Of a DNA stretch of 64,000 nucleotides, positions 11,941 to 22,968 are shown one piece after another. Every line of letters starts with the position of its first letter. Position 1 is the first letter of the stretch. The notes beneath the pieces are model-generated. The model saw only the letters and a program-made list of their open reading frames with translations. It did not search any database and was not told the origin of the DNA. The stretch is taken from positions 9,976,501 through 10,040,500 of the forward strand of contig NC_051094.1 in NCBI RefSeq assembly GCF_901709675.1, given 5' to 3'. Made by a program: the position numbers and the translations under genes. Origin of the DNA: Syngnathus acus (Eukaryota; Chordata; Actinopteri; Syngnathiformes; Syngnathidae).

Positions 11941-14756
11941 TTTTGACATTTTCCATTATTGGTATAGTAACTTTGTGAATGCTCCATATATAGTATCTGT
12001 GTGTGAGGTGTTTGGGAAAGCGAGGATTGTTTGAGAGCGTGAGAGGGTTTTTTGGACATGTGAGAGTTATCTTTGGTCAATACTTCATATATCACCATCA
12101 AAACTTGTTTTCACTAGCTGCCAAGGTGAGATTTAACAACTGTATTTTTTGAAAACTTCAATATACTGTATAGTCTAGTGATTTTCAAATTGCTCAAAAT
12201 AATCTCATCTCCAAAAGGGGGCACTGCAAAAATCATTTGAGGACCACTGATATAGTCAATTAAAATAACATATAATTTTGTTGGCTAGGAAGAGCAGGTG
12301 TTGATCTTCAATTGCAGTAAATGCATATAGCACAGCCACTCCCACCCATATACAATGCTTTTATCCACTAACTTTAATATTCTTTCAATTCGAAGCCTCC
12401 ACCACGTTTTCCGTTATTTCTGATAGAGTGGTTGCAAATGGACATTTAATGGAAGCAGTATGTCATTTCTATTCATTTCCGTGACCTTTGGGTATCACCG
12501 AGCACAATCAGCATCCACAGTCATTCAAAAGTGGAGCCATTAGACGTTGGGGTCTGTAACGTTTTGGAGCATAAACAATGCTGTACATTGTATAGTTGAT
12601 CCTTGCTCATATAACAGTCTGTCTGTTCAGATACACTAAGCTGTTTTTTCTTTGTTTGTGATGAAAAAGACAAACCAGACAAACAAGGTGCGCTTCCCAT
12701 TCATAAAGACAAGGAATCACTTCGTGATCGTGACGTGGGAATATATATATACGTAGTATATATACATACATACATACACACACACGCACACACCCACGTA
12801 GTATAAGTACTAATACTATATATAGTATTGTAATTTTTTTAAACTTCACTGTATCTAAAATATTGTAAATTACTGGAATTTAAAAGGTCCTTTTGCGTCA
12901 ATACTTATAAGAAAATAAAGGAGTTGGTCAGTAGTCTACTTTTACCACATCTGTGCCGATATGACTCCAAGCAGTTGCATGTGAGCAGGACAGCAACCCG
13001 ACTTAACTTCAAATGAAAATGACCGTGACAGAGACACGATGCCAATGCACTTCCCGCTGTGAGGATAATATCAGGATTCCCCAGACCAGACTAGATCGAT
13101 GGTCAACGAGCCCTCTCACGTCACCAAAGCCGGGGCTGCTTTTGGAGTGAAACATTTTGTCCACAAGGCTCACAAAACATTCGGACATCACTTCCCGTCT
13201 CATCCTTATCAGACAACCCTCAGTTGCTTGTGCAAACGTGTTGGACTAAAATGAATGATTACTCCTCAAACAGGAGAGCCACGTCCAACATTCATTCAAG
13301 CAGCAGGGTGACCATTTGGGCAGGTGTACAACATGTGACCTTAACATTAGCTGTTTGCATGACATGAGCACTCACTTCATTCTGTTTCACTGTTTCTTGC
13401 TTCTTTGTCCCATTGGAAGTTTCTCTTCCAATGGCACAAATAATCCATGTGATGCTATATTGTGTATTTTGAAAAATAATTGCTTGTGTAATATATTTTT
13501 ACAGTGGTACACTATCCATTAGAAAGCTTGCCAGGAAAAAATAACGTTGTAGCTGTTGATCAGGTGCAGCCGAGTCAGGTGACAGCATTACGTAGAGCTT
13601 TATGTCAAATGTTGAACATAATCGTTCAAGCAAAACCCAAATGAGACAATTTGACATAAATTTGCCACACTCATGAGGGTGTTTCCTTGGCAACATGGGT
13701 AAAAGGGTTCTCAAGCCAAGGAAATAATTCAAAGGAACTGTCAGTACAACAATTTGAAAATCACTGTGGAAATATTCGAAATATTAATTCATAATAAATG
13801 AACCAACTTTTTGTACAATAAAATGCAACTCAAAGTGCTTTAGCTAGTTCGAATCAATCCTCTTCCCGACATTGGTCCACATTTATACACCCAGTTTCAA
13901 AACAACATGCTTACCACTGAATGTGAAATGTCTTTTTTATTGCTATGGCAACAGGTGATGTGCTGTTAAGGCCGTCACCTAAATTCTGGTGAAGCAAGGT
14001 GATATTATTTCACTTCACATCATGTTAAAAATATTATAATAAAAACAGCTTACAGTCACAGTTTATATGAATTATTTTACGTTCACAAATTAACTAGATA
14101 CCAACATTACTTCAACAGCTAAACTAATAACACATCGTGCTAACTCAATAGCAAGTGCTAGCATAAATCTGAAGGTTTTAAAAACATCAGCATCGTTTCC
14201 AAATAAAAGCGTCTCAGAATTATGTATTAACATAAATTTGAACATGACTCGAATGCAAGCCTTGCAATAGCGTCTGACAGTGATTGCATTGCTTTTGTTT
14301 TTTTCTTTTTCACTGATGTGGACATGGATATGTAATTAATTCGCCATATTCAAAGGAAAATGCCTCATATTGCACTTTGAGGTCTTTTTTATTTTGTTTC
14401 TTTCTTCTTGCAGGAATTTGTCAAGACAAAAAATACACAATGTGATTTTAGGATCTCTTAATAAAACGGCTTTCCATGTTATGCTGTTTTTGTTTTGTGT
14501 TTTATAATTTGAACATAATTTGTCTGAACTGAACTGAATACAATGGGACCATGTATAATGTCAAAAATGGATGTTCAAACATTTTCAAAATAAAAAGCAT
14601 AATTTCAAGTATGGAAGTATCTAAAGAATATCATTTTACCTCATTACATGATAGATTTGCTCTTTAAGCCCAATCCTAACTGCTGTAATAACATAAACAT
14701 GACGTCATATAAGAAGATCACTATTCGGACATAAACGAAAAGCGGCAAATGCAATT
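11941..14756. other. Intergenic spacer, simple repeats only
   Basis: Holds an AT/CA-rich microsatellite cluster at about 12739-12830 (TATATA, CATA and CACA tracts). Otherwise AT-rich with no recognised gene. Confidence 0.4.
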
Positions 14757-14897
14757 TCAAGAGGACAGAGTGTGCCTGGGCTCAGTGAACACGAGGTTGC
14801 ATCGATCACTGTGAAGCGTGTGAGAGGCGCGCGCGCACGGGCACGCGCACGCTCCACGCTCGAGCTCCATCCGCACCACCGCCGATCCTCTGCCTCT

Positions 14898-14902
14898 TAT
14901 AA
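14898..14902 (+). promoter_or_regulatory. Candidate TATA box of prlhr
   Basis: CTTATAACC lies in a locally GC- and CpG-rich patch (14820-14940, with a GCGCGCGC run) that stands out from the AT-rich surroundings. It sits about 45 bases upstream of a splice donor (AAG/GTAGG at 14943), which fits a short 5' noncoding exon for the receptor gene 1.5 kb downstream. Confidence 0.4.
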
Positions 14903-14924
14903 CCGGGGACCTTAATGCTCCGTG

Positions 14925-14942
14925 CACGGCCACCAACACAAG
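14925..14942 (+). other. prlhr: Candidate 5' noncoding exon of prlhr (start approximate)
   Basis: A transcript starting about 25-30 bases after the TATA box would be cut at the GTAGG donor at 14943 and could join the acceptor CCCCCGCAG ending at 16486, placing 20 untranslated bases before the ATG. This is inferred from signals alone. Confidence 0.35.
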
Positions 14943-14943
14943 G

Positions 14944-16486
14944 TAGGAACGGGCTTGATAACGATTTGGGCATTAAGTGACGACGCGTTGAGTATGTTTT
15001 CTATAAGAATCGTAGAAACTATCTATCCTGCAAAAAGGTTTTTAGTAAGTAATGCAATAAAGTGCAAATAAGTATAGTGATAACAAAAATAATAATATAA
15101 TGTGGTTGTCAATTAATTTAAATAACAAGACAATATCAATTAGACATAAAACTATATCAGATTTATTATGTATATTCAATGTTATCATTATGCAGAAGCT
15201 CTTTAATCAAAATTATATTTTAAATAATGAAATAGGTCTGTAATTATTGTTACCTGTGAGCTTTTATTGTTTTATTGTGGGGGGGGGGGGACACTTCCTT
15301 GAATGGAAAAATTATTTCTTGAGGTTGAATACTATTCAAATTAAACATACTGTACATTATCATTTCTTTATGAATTACTTTTGAAATTAATCATACTGTA
15401 CATTATCATTTATTTACGAAATGGAAATATCAAGAGATCACTTCATTTTGCTGGATGGTCGCTTCTAAGAACAGGTGGCAGATTTACTGTAAATTCAGCT
15501 TGTGAATAATGGGTGTGTGATGGAGCAATGTAAAGTGCATTTAATTTCAGATTCCTTGCATAAAATCAGGTTATTTTAGTCAGGATTAAGAGGACATTTC
15601 AGTATTAAGCCAACATTCAACTTTGTAAACTGTTTGTGTATTCCATTTTTTTCCCCATTTATTCTACCTTGAATACATCTCATGTCATGTGTTTGAAGTT
15701 TGTCTTGTGGCCTTCCCATGTAGAGCTTTCATGAATGTTTGTCACGATGCTCTGGCAATCAGTCCAGGGTATAACCTGCCTCTCGACCAACGTCCACCGG
15801 AATAGGCCCACCTGCAAACCTGAGCAGGATGACCAATTAGCGTATAACGATTCGTTTTAACATCGACTCGATTTGTTTTATGATTTGTGGTTGCCGATTC
15901 AATTCAAGGATGATAGTGGTTCTTACTATATAAGCATACAAACACTACAATCAGCCGTTGTAATTGTTGCAATTAATCTGCAAGTCAAAGCCTTATTTTT
16001 AGCCCTGTGCTGTTGCTGTTGTGGGACCACAGCAAACGTGCCTGGACTGTACCGGCGCTGTTGTACCAAATCCCACGGCGCCTTAGTAAGTTATCAGTGG
16101 TAACAGCGAGCGATTCGGTTCATGACATTCAAGCGTTTCCATGCACTGAACCATAATTGTAGCTTAATTTCTCATTCGACAGCTTCTCATCTGTCATCCA
16201 ACATTGTTGTTCTGTTGTCATTTGTGACAATTACTCAGGCAATGATTAATCAATATTGCTATCTTAGTTGTCAGAGCACTTAATGATGTCCAATCCGAAC
16301 CTTCTACTACTCAATCTATTTGCACAGAAACTAGATATTGCCACCATGCATTCACCATCATATCACCCTTGATGATCATTTCATGTCATTGTCAACTCGG
16401 TGACATCTCCGCAGATAACATTGAGAATTACGTTTGCTTGTACATTTGTATTTCAACGTGCAGTAATCACAGGCTAACCCCCGCAG
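14944..16486. other. Probable 5' UTR intron of prlhr
   Basis: AT-rich sequence with no coding signal. It contains a poly(G) run at about 15279-15290 and a decayed LINE 3' fragment at about 15736-15850 (CAATCAGTCCAGGGTATAAC, GGAATAGGCCCACC). Confidence 0.35.
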
Positions 16487-16506
16487 GGTGACATCTGCCC
16501 ATCGGG

Positions 16507-16946
16507 ATGGCGGACCCAGAGCTCACATCCCCATCACCCGTGACCCATCGCTTGAATGACACAGGTGGGATCTTTGAGTTGTCGCTCCAGAACGTTTCCT
16601 CGGAGCGCAAAACTCAATTTGAGGGTGTGGAGCTGCTGCAGTCCTTCAAGCTGCTCATCATTCCCTGCTACACTCTGGTGGCCCTGGTGGGCGTCGTCGG
16701 GAACTACCTACTACTCTACGTCATCTGCTGCACTCGCAAGATGCACAACATCACCAACTTCTTCATCGGGAACTTGGCCTTCTCCGACATGCTCATGTGC
16801 GCCACTTGCATCCCCTTCACACTGGCCTATGCCCTCAACCCACACGGGTGGGTTTTTGGCCGCTTCATGTGCTACCTGGTCTATCTCATCCAGCCGGTGA
16901 CAGTGTACGTGTCAGTTTTCACCCTCACTGCCATCGGGGTGGATAG
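16507..16946 (+). CDS. prlhr: prlhr coding exon 1
   Basis: Encodes the N-terminus, TM1-TM3 and the Asp plus two bases of the Arg of DRY (146 codons plus 2 bases). The donor is GATAG/GTGAGTC at 16947. Confidence 0.92.
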
Positions 16947-18725
16947 GTGAGTCATACAGTAAATCTGGTGGGTCCCATTGACATGTGCGCATCAATCATC
17001 AGATGCAGGGGAAATGAGAGCCTCTCAGGTTGGAGATAGCCAATCATCTAATTTTACTAGATAAGTAAATAAAAGGCTACTACCTCAGTGTATAATTTCA
17101 CACAAAATGCTGCTACCTGGAAAGGAGAATTGCTCAAAATTGCTGTGGCACATTCTAGCGGTGAAAAATGGTTTAGTGCTGCAACCAAATAAACAGTTTA
17201 ATGTTTTTGGATGTGGGGAAAAGAAAAACATGGAGCAATGTTACCTTCCCTTTGTTCTTAGCTCCTCTGAGTGCTCTAATGCAGTGGCTCGCAATCCTCT
17301 TACACCGAGTACATATTCAGAAAAAAAGACAAGCTACAATGATCATAATGAAAATACAGCTGTGTTGCTGTGTTCATAAGAAAAGACAGGGCTTTTAGTC
17401 TTAATTAATATTATGTAATATTGTTGTATGGATTGTAAAGCACAGCAAAATGATGCAGTGTATAATCCACTTTCATTCTAGAAAACAGCTTTAAACAATT
17501 ATTCACTTCAACAGTATTGCATCCCTTGATAGGTGGAGGGAGACCAATACTATATAATTTATATTAGACAACTGTGAACGTGGCAAAGTACACATCTAGA
17601 CTGTGAGATGTGTTCAAGCCCTTCCTTACGACAAGGATGTGACCTGACGCTCAAAGAATACATCATGCCGGCCGGCAATCAGTTCAAGGTGGAGTACCCC
17701 GCCTGCCGCCCTAAGACCGCTGGAATAGGCTCCAGCACGCCCACGTAAGGATAAAGCGGTTCAGAAGATGAAGGAATCAATGAAGTGTCACACACCATTG
17801 ATGAAATCGACCTGCCTGAGGTGGGTGAAAATCAAAGTCGGGCCCTGATGCATTATTTGGAGAAAATAAATACTTTTCAGACCAATTAAGTAAAATTACA
17901 CAGTACAACTGAGCATTTTTAATGTGCTGCAGCACAGCAGTTGTGAATCAAATCCACGAGTGAATCATTTCAGGTAGAAAACCGCAATAATTCAATCGGC
18001 AAACACGAGAGTGGGCTGTTCACCCTGTATTCCATTCTATTCTTTTGTATTCTGTTGAGTCAACCGAGGCTTTTTCTCATCCCGACAGATACTACGCTAC
18101 AGTGCATCCACTAAAGAAGCGCATCTCAATCTTGGCATGCACCTACTTGCTGTGTGCTATCTGGCTGCTGTCCTGTGCTCTGGTGGCTCCTGCTGTGGCT
18201 CACACCTACCATGTGGAGTTCCAAACCGAAGGCTTCACCATCTGTGAGGAATTCTGGATGGGTCAGGAAGGCGCGCGTCTGGCCTACGCGTACGGCACTC
18301 TCTTCATCACCTACGTGCTGCCTCTGTCTGCCCTCAGCATCTCTTACCTGTGCATCAGCGTCAAACTGAGGAACTGTGTCGTTCCGGGCTATCACACTCG
18401 GAGCCAGGCTGAGGCTCAGCGCCTGCGCAAGCGCAAGACCTTCCGCCTGGTCAGCCTGGTGGTGGCCGCGTTTGGCATCTGCTGGATGCCCATCAGCGTC
18501 TTTAACGTGTTGCGCGACATTGACATTGATCTGATTGATAAGCGCTACTTCCTGCTCATTCAGTTGCTCTGTCACCTGTGCGCCATGAGCTCATCTTGCT
18601 GTAACCCATTCCTCTACGCTTGGCTCCATGGCCGCTTTCGTGGCGAGCTGCGCAAAATGATGGTGTGCCACAGACGTATTGGCATCGCTGCCAACAACGG
18701 CGCCACCGCCAGTGTTGTGCTGTGA
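16507..18725 (+). CDS. prlhr: Prolactin-releasing peptide receptor (GPR10), whole gene
   Basis: A class A RFamide-type GPCR that binds prolactin-releasing peptide. Joining 16507-16946 to 18089-18725 gives 358 residues, close to the usual length. Visible features are N-glycosylation sites N17 and N29, seven TM segments, the disulphide cysteine C122, DRY at 146-148, and the family blocks NFFIGNLAFSDMLMC, GWVFGRFMCYLVYLIQPVTV, HTYHVE, CEEFW, SVKLRNCVVPG and NPFLYAWLH. The C-terminus ASVVL resembles the PDZ-binding SVVI end of the mammalian receptor. The single intron splits the Arg codon of the DRY motif (phase 2). The start ATG is the first in frame and follows a good acceptor by 20 bases. Teleosts carry several prlhr paralogues; which one this is was not resolved. 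Proximity to rab11fip1 mirrors human PRLHR near RAB11FIP2. Confidence 0.93.
16947..18088 (+). other. prlhr: prlhr intron at the DRY codon
   Basis: A 1142-base GT-AG intron. It contains a decayed LINE 3' end at about 17660-17785 (CGGCAATCAGTTCAAGG, AATAGGCTCCAGCACGCC, AGGATAAAGCGGTTCAGAA) in the + orientation. Confidence 0.85.
17660..17785 (+). repeat. L2/Maui-like LINE 3' fragment
   Basis: Carries GAATAGGCTCCAGCACGCC followed by GGATAAAGCGGTTCAGAA, the sense-strand 3' end of the common fish LINE. It lies within the prlhr intron. Confidence 0.6.
18089..18725 (+). CDS. prlhr: prlhr coding exon 2
   Basis: Begins after the CCCGACAG acceptor and completes the DRY motif, then encodes TM4-TM7 and the cytoplasmic tail to TGA at 18723-18725. 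The CWMP (TM6) and NPFLY (TM7) motifs are intact. Confidence 0.92.
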
Positions 18726-19654
18726 AAAAGGCTTCTGAAATTATTGAAGTCAGGGATCACTGTGAGAAGGAAATGGGTTTAACTTTTCCAGTCTAGAAGC
18801 TGCTCATGTACAAAAGCTGTGTTGCTAACAGAGTAATTTAGTTGCAACATTCAGTAACTTTTCAAAAACTGCTAGTGTGTTAAAGCCAAATTCATTCCCA
18901 AAATGTTCTTTTAATAAAATGTTTTGTACTGCCCAAATAGTCGAAACACAGTGTTCTGATAATGTTTTGTTGGTGGACTACGAATTAAAAAGGCAAAATC
19001 CACCTGTTTTTATTCATACAGGGGGCGGCCTGAGATGGATAAAAACAGGTACATTTAGCTGCTTAAATCATATTCCACATATGCAATATAAATCAGAATG
19101 CTGTTTTTAGACTAATGGGGACAAATTAAACATATTGTATAGACATTTTTGGGTTGACTTGGTGGTTAAGTGTGATTTCTCTGAGGAACCGTTCTAAATG
19201 CATTTGTAGCATTCTATTATTTCACCACCAGATGGTAAAAAAATAAATAAATAAATAAATAAAAAATACACACTGTCCCTTTAATAAACTGTAAGTGTGT
19301 CCTCCATGACTACACGGCACCACACTGCCCCCGAGAGGCAAAGGCTCACAGATCAGGAACAGCTAGTACTTGGTTTTTTTTTTTAGGTTGTTTAGATTGC
19401 TATTATTTTATAGCATTAAAATTTGACATTGTTACAAATTCATTTTGTAAAGATGAGATTTGGAGTTTTATTTAAGTTTTAAATAATTGAAAAATCTTTT
19501 GATTGATTTAAATAATTGTGATTTCAATGTCAAGCAAACTTATCCTGTTTGCTACCCCATAAAACTGAATTCAATTGGGTACTATGCAATGAGTCTGTTA
19601 TCATGAATACCAAGCAAGTAACTACTGATATAATTTGTGTTTCTCATGATTACA
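18726..19654. other. prlhr 3' UTR and spacer
   Basis: Noncoding sequence with an (AAAT)n tract at about 19241-19267. No gene was recognised before the large element at 19655. Confidence 0.45.
18913..18918 (+). terminator. Candidate poly(A) signal of prlhr
   Basis: AATAAA lies 188 bases after the prlhr stop codon in otherwise noncoding sequence; it is the first canonical signal downstream. Confidence 0.45.
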
Positions 19655-21549
19655 TACCGTAATTTTCGGACTATAAGTCGCACCGGAGTATAAGTCGCAC
19701 CAGCCATAAAATGCCCAAAAAAGTGAAAAAAAAACATATATAAGTCGCTCCGGAGTATAAGTCGCATTTTGGGGGGCAATTTATTCGACAAAATCCAACA
19801 CCAAGAACAGTCATGAACGAGCAACAACAGGCTAAACGATAGCTATGCTAACGTGACATAAACACAAACTAAGAGCTGAGAACGGCCCTGACGTAAAATT
19901 CAGAGTTATTCAAAAAACTATTACATAAATAACACGTTAATAAAACCATCTGCGTCACTCCAATTCATTAAATCCATCAATCGTCCTTTGTCAACAATGC
20001 GTGCGCGCCGCTGACGGCTCTTGCACTTAAAAATATTCCACAGGCCCATATAACGATATATAAATTATATATCAAATAACTATTATATAAGCAATAATGT
20101 TATCAAACCATCTGTGCACTCTAAATCATTAAATCCATCGATCAAATTCCTCGTCCTTTGTCAACATCGCCGCGCGTGCGCCCTGACGTCAGCCTCGTCG
20201 TTATTCCACAGATCTACTATATATAGATAATATATATTGTAGCGTTAACAAAGTTCAAGGAAAGACGTGGGTTTGGTAAACGGCTCTTTATTTAACAAAA
20301 CAAACTTACAGGCGTGTGGCGGCGTGGACGTCCAGCCACGAAAGGGGACGAGAGCTCCATACGATAGGACCGGGCGTGCGTAGAAGCCATGACCGAGATC
20401 CATGCACCGTCCTCGGACAGCCACCCGGCTGAGCGCCGGCCCTCGACTTCCATCCACGGAGCTGAAAGGCAGCTCGGTAGAGTAGGACCGGGCGTGCGTA
20501 AAAGCATTGTCCGAGCACCATCCACCGTCCCTGGACAGCCACCCGGCCGAGCGCCGGCGCCCGACTTCAATCCACGAAAGTGAAAGAAAGCTGGACGAGT
20601 CGATCTTTGTCCTTTATGTAAACAACCGTCGCGCTGCTGACCCGCGACGTCGCGTCGCGCTGCTGACGTCAGCAGCGCGACGTCGCGCGTCACTCGTCCA
20701 GCTTTCTTTCACTTTCGTGGATTGAAGTCGGGCGCCGGCGCTCGGCCGGGTGGCTGTCCAGGGACGGTGGATGGTGCTCGGACAATGCTTTTACGCACGC
20801 CCGGTCCTACTCTACCGAGCTGCCTTTCAGCTCCGTGGATGGAAGTCGAGGGCCGGCGCTCAGCCGGGTGGCTGTCCGAGGACGGTGCATGGAGCTCGGT
20901 CATGGCTTCTACGCACGCCCGGTCCTATCGTATGGAGCTCTCGTCCCCTTTCGTGGCTGGACGTCCACGCCGCCACACGCCTGTAAGTTTGTTTTGTTAA
21001 ATAAAGAGCCGTTTACCAAACCCACGTCTTTCCTTGAACTTTGTTAACGCTACAATATAGTTATATAGTAAATCTGTGGAATAACGACGAGGCTGGCGTC
21101 AGGGCGCACGCGCGGCGATGTTGACAAAGGACGAGGAATTTGATCGATGGATTTAATGATTTAGAGTGCACAGATGGTTTGATAACATTATTGCTTATAT
21201 AATAGTTATTTGATATATAATTTATATATCGTTATATGGGCCTGTGGAATATTTTTAAGTGCAAAAGCCGTCAGCGGCGCGCACGCATTGTTGACAAAGG
21301 ACGATTGATGGATTTAATGAATTGGAGTGACGCAGATGGTTTCGCGCTGCTGTCGTCACTTGAAATTCAAATTACAGTAATCCCTTGCTACATTGCGGTT
21401 CGTTTATCGCGGTTTCATTTTTTTTTTTTTGAAATTTTTTTTTTGAAATTTTTTGAAAAAAAAAAACACATAAGTCGCTCCTGAGTATAAGTCGCCCCCC
21501 CACCCAAACTATGAAAAAAACCGCGACTTATAGTCCGAAAATTACGGTA
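19655..21549. mobile_element. Long palindrome-bearing DNA element, MITE ends
   Basis: Both ends are those of the 173-bp elements: TACCGTAATTTTCGG with GAGTATAAGTCGC repeats on the left (19655-19775), and the AAGTCGC, CCCCCCCACCC, TTACGGTA block on the right (21470-21549). Between them are about 1.7 kb absent from the short copies, dominated by an inverted repeat. TA lies at both termini. No transposase is encoded, so it is non-autonomous. The short copies look like internal deletion forms of a longer element, or the long one gained an insertion. Near 21373-21418 a CAGTAATCCCTTGCTAC...CGCGGTTTCA segment resembles a Tigger/pogo-type end, hinting at a further nested event. Confidence 0.75.
19945..21341. 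repeat. Giant inverted repeat, arms about 650 bp
   Basis: The left arm (about 19945-20600) and right arm (about 20692-21341) are nearly identical in reverse complement. Both end at the shared AACCATCTGCGTCACTCC / GGAGTGACGCAGATGG pair and at GCTGGACGAGT / ACTCGTCCAGC. A 91-base spacer holds a further perfect 30-base palindrome (20653-20682, centre TGACGTCA). Each arm also contains a duplicated unit of roughly 120-125 bases (GGACCGGGCGTGCGTA...). An AATAAA at about 21000 on the right arm has its mirror on the left arm, and both arms carry TGTAGCG/CGCTACA boundaries. Confidence 0.85.
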
Positions 21550-22767
21550 CATTTGTGTCATCTTCACTACTGAGCTCCAGCTTCATATCAATAATTTCAT
21601 TAGATGTTCAGTGCTACAACACGACCTTGTATTGCTGTTGCAACTAAAAGATAAATGAAATAATGTTTACAGTGGAAACTAGACAAGACAGGACTGACAA
21701 CTGCAACTGAATGCTTGTGAAAGGAACATTTAGAAAGCCTTATGAGGAATCTATTCCGTCAGGAAAACAAAATCTGTATACGTGTGTAAAAGACAAATGG
21801 TTCGATGAAAGCATATTTCATTCAAATAAAACCAGTTTGCATTTGGACGAGATTGAGTGTCTTTATTTAAAATGGAACCACCGTTCATTACCTCTTTGTT
21901 ATATATGTCGGCAGGCGCGTTAATGGAAGTACAATCCATGAGGCATCTTGAGGACATTTTCAGTGCTCAGCCCACAGGAAGAAGAGAGGTAGCCAACAAT
22001 GAGTTCCTTAACTATAAGTCACAAAAGGCTTTGCAAAAATGTCTCTACATTCATGTTGGAAATATTGCTAGAATTTCTGCAAAGGCAATCACAAATAAGG
22101 TACTTATCACAGACTTGCTGGAAGAACACGTCCTTGTGAGTCTGACATTGAGTTATTTTGGCGAGTTCTCAAACAACACTGCTAACTATCACCTCATAGG
22201 ACACAGGCAATTGCAAATAAGGCAACATTATCTGCTTGATTTGTGCTGGTTTTCTCAAGTTAATGAAAGGCATCCATCTGTACAGAAGGCAAAGCAGCTG
22301 ATAAGAAGGGGAAAAAATACCTCAGTAGAGGGAAAATTTGTTGATGAGGTACTAATTTATAAATAATTGTTTGGGGGTGATCTATGCATAAAATGTACGT
22401 ACATTGTGAGGCTACACATGTGGAATGATTGTCATATAAACATTTTGTGTACAATGGAAAAAAAATCTATGCGATTAAATTAAGCACACCACATTAAGTA
22501 ATGGAAATAAATCAAGACATTTCAAACCAAGTACCGTTGAGGTTCAAACAAATGAATCCATTGACTTAAATACGTTTTACCTGCTTGTTTATCAACCAGA
22601 CGCTATTTCTAGCATTCTGAAAGAAACCTAAATATTACTCCACAAAGTGCATATGCCTTAAGACATCCAAAAGGATGCGTCTTAGTACACAGTGAGACAC
22701 GCACGCACAAACAAAAGCTTTACAGGGCCATTATGCACACCGGTCTCTTCTTTCCTTTGTGGTTACC
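21550..22767 (-). other. rab11fip1: rab11fip1 3' UTR and spacer
   Basis: Noncoding sequence downstream of the rab11fip1 stop. The reverse strand has an AATAAA at 21862-21867, a candidate poly(A) signal about 900 bases after the stop. Open frames on the + strand here show no family motif. Confidence 0.45.
21862..21867 (-). terminator. Candidate poly(A) signal of rab11fip1
   Basis: TTTATT on the + strand is AATAAA on the gene strand, about 900 bases after the stop codon. Other signals may be used. Confidence 0.3.
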
Positions 22768-22968
22768 TCATGCTGGGTTGGTCTTCACGGCGTGCAAGAT
22801 GGTCGGCTTCTCCTCAATGACACGCACCAGCAGGTTGTCTATGTATTCTTCCAGCTCGCTGATTTTGGAATCTTTCTTGGACAGATCGGCTTGTTGCCTC
22901 ACCACCAGGGTGATCAACTCTTCATGGGTCAGCTGAGTGAATGGTCCGCTGTCAAACATGCCCGCCAC
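22768..22968 (-). CDS. rab11fip1: rab11fip1 last coding exon (Rab11-binding domain)
   Basis: Starts at an ACAG acceptor in phase 0 and encodes 66 residues including LTHEEL, a heptad-rich helix and YIDNLLVRVIEE, then a stop at 22768-22770. This is the signature FIP domain that dimerises and binds two Rab11 molecules. Confidence 0.93.
   Translation of the reverse strand: MAGMFDSGPFTQLTHEELITLVVRQQADLSKKDSKISELEEYIDNLLVRVIEEKPTILHAVKTNPA

Noticed and set aside
18126-18575. 149-codon reverse-strand frame in prlhr exon 2
   Set aside because: It is antisense to a well-supported receptor exon and shows no motif of its own.
20292-21000. Matching open frames on both strands in the palindrome (e.g. 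20292-20693 and 20722-21000)
   Set aside because: The same peptide appears twice because the arms are inverted copies. It shows no known domain, and length is explained by GC-rich sequence with few stops.
21857-22366. 169-codon + strand open frame downstream of rab11fip1
   Set aside because: No domain or motif recognised, composition like noncoding flanks, and it overlaps the likely rab11fip1 3' UTR on the other strand.
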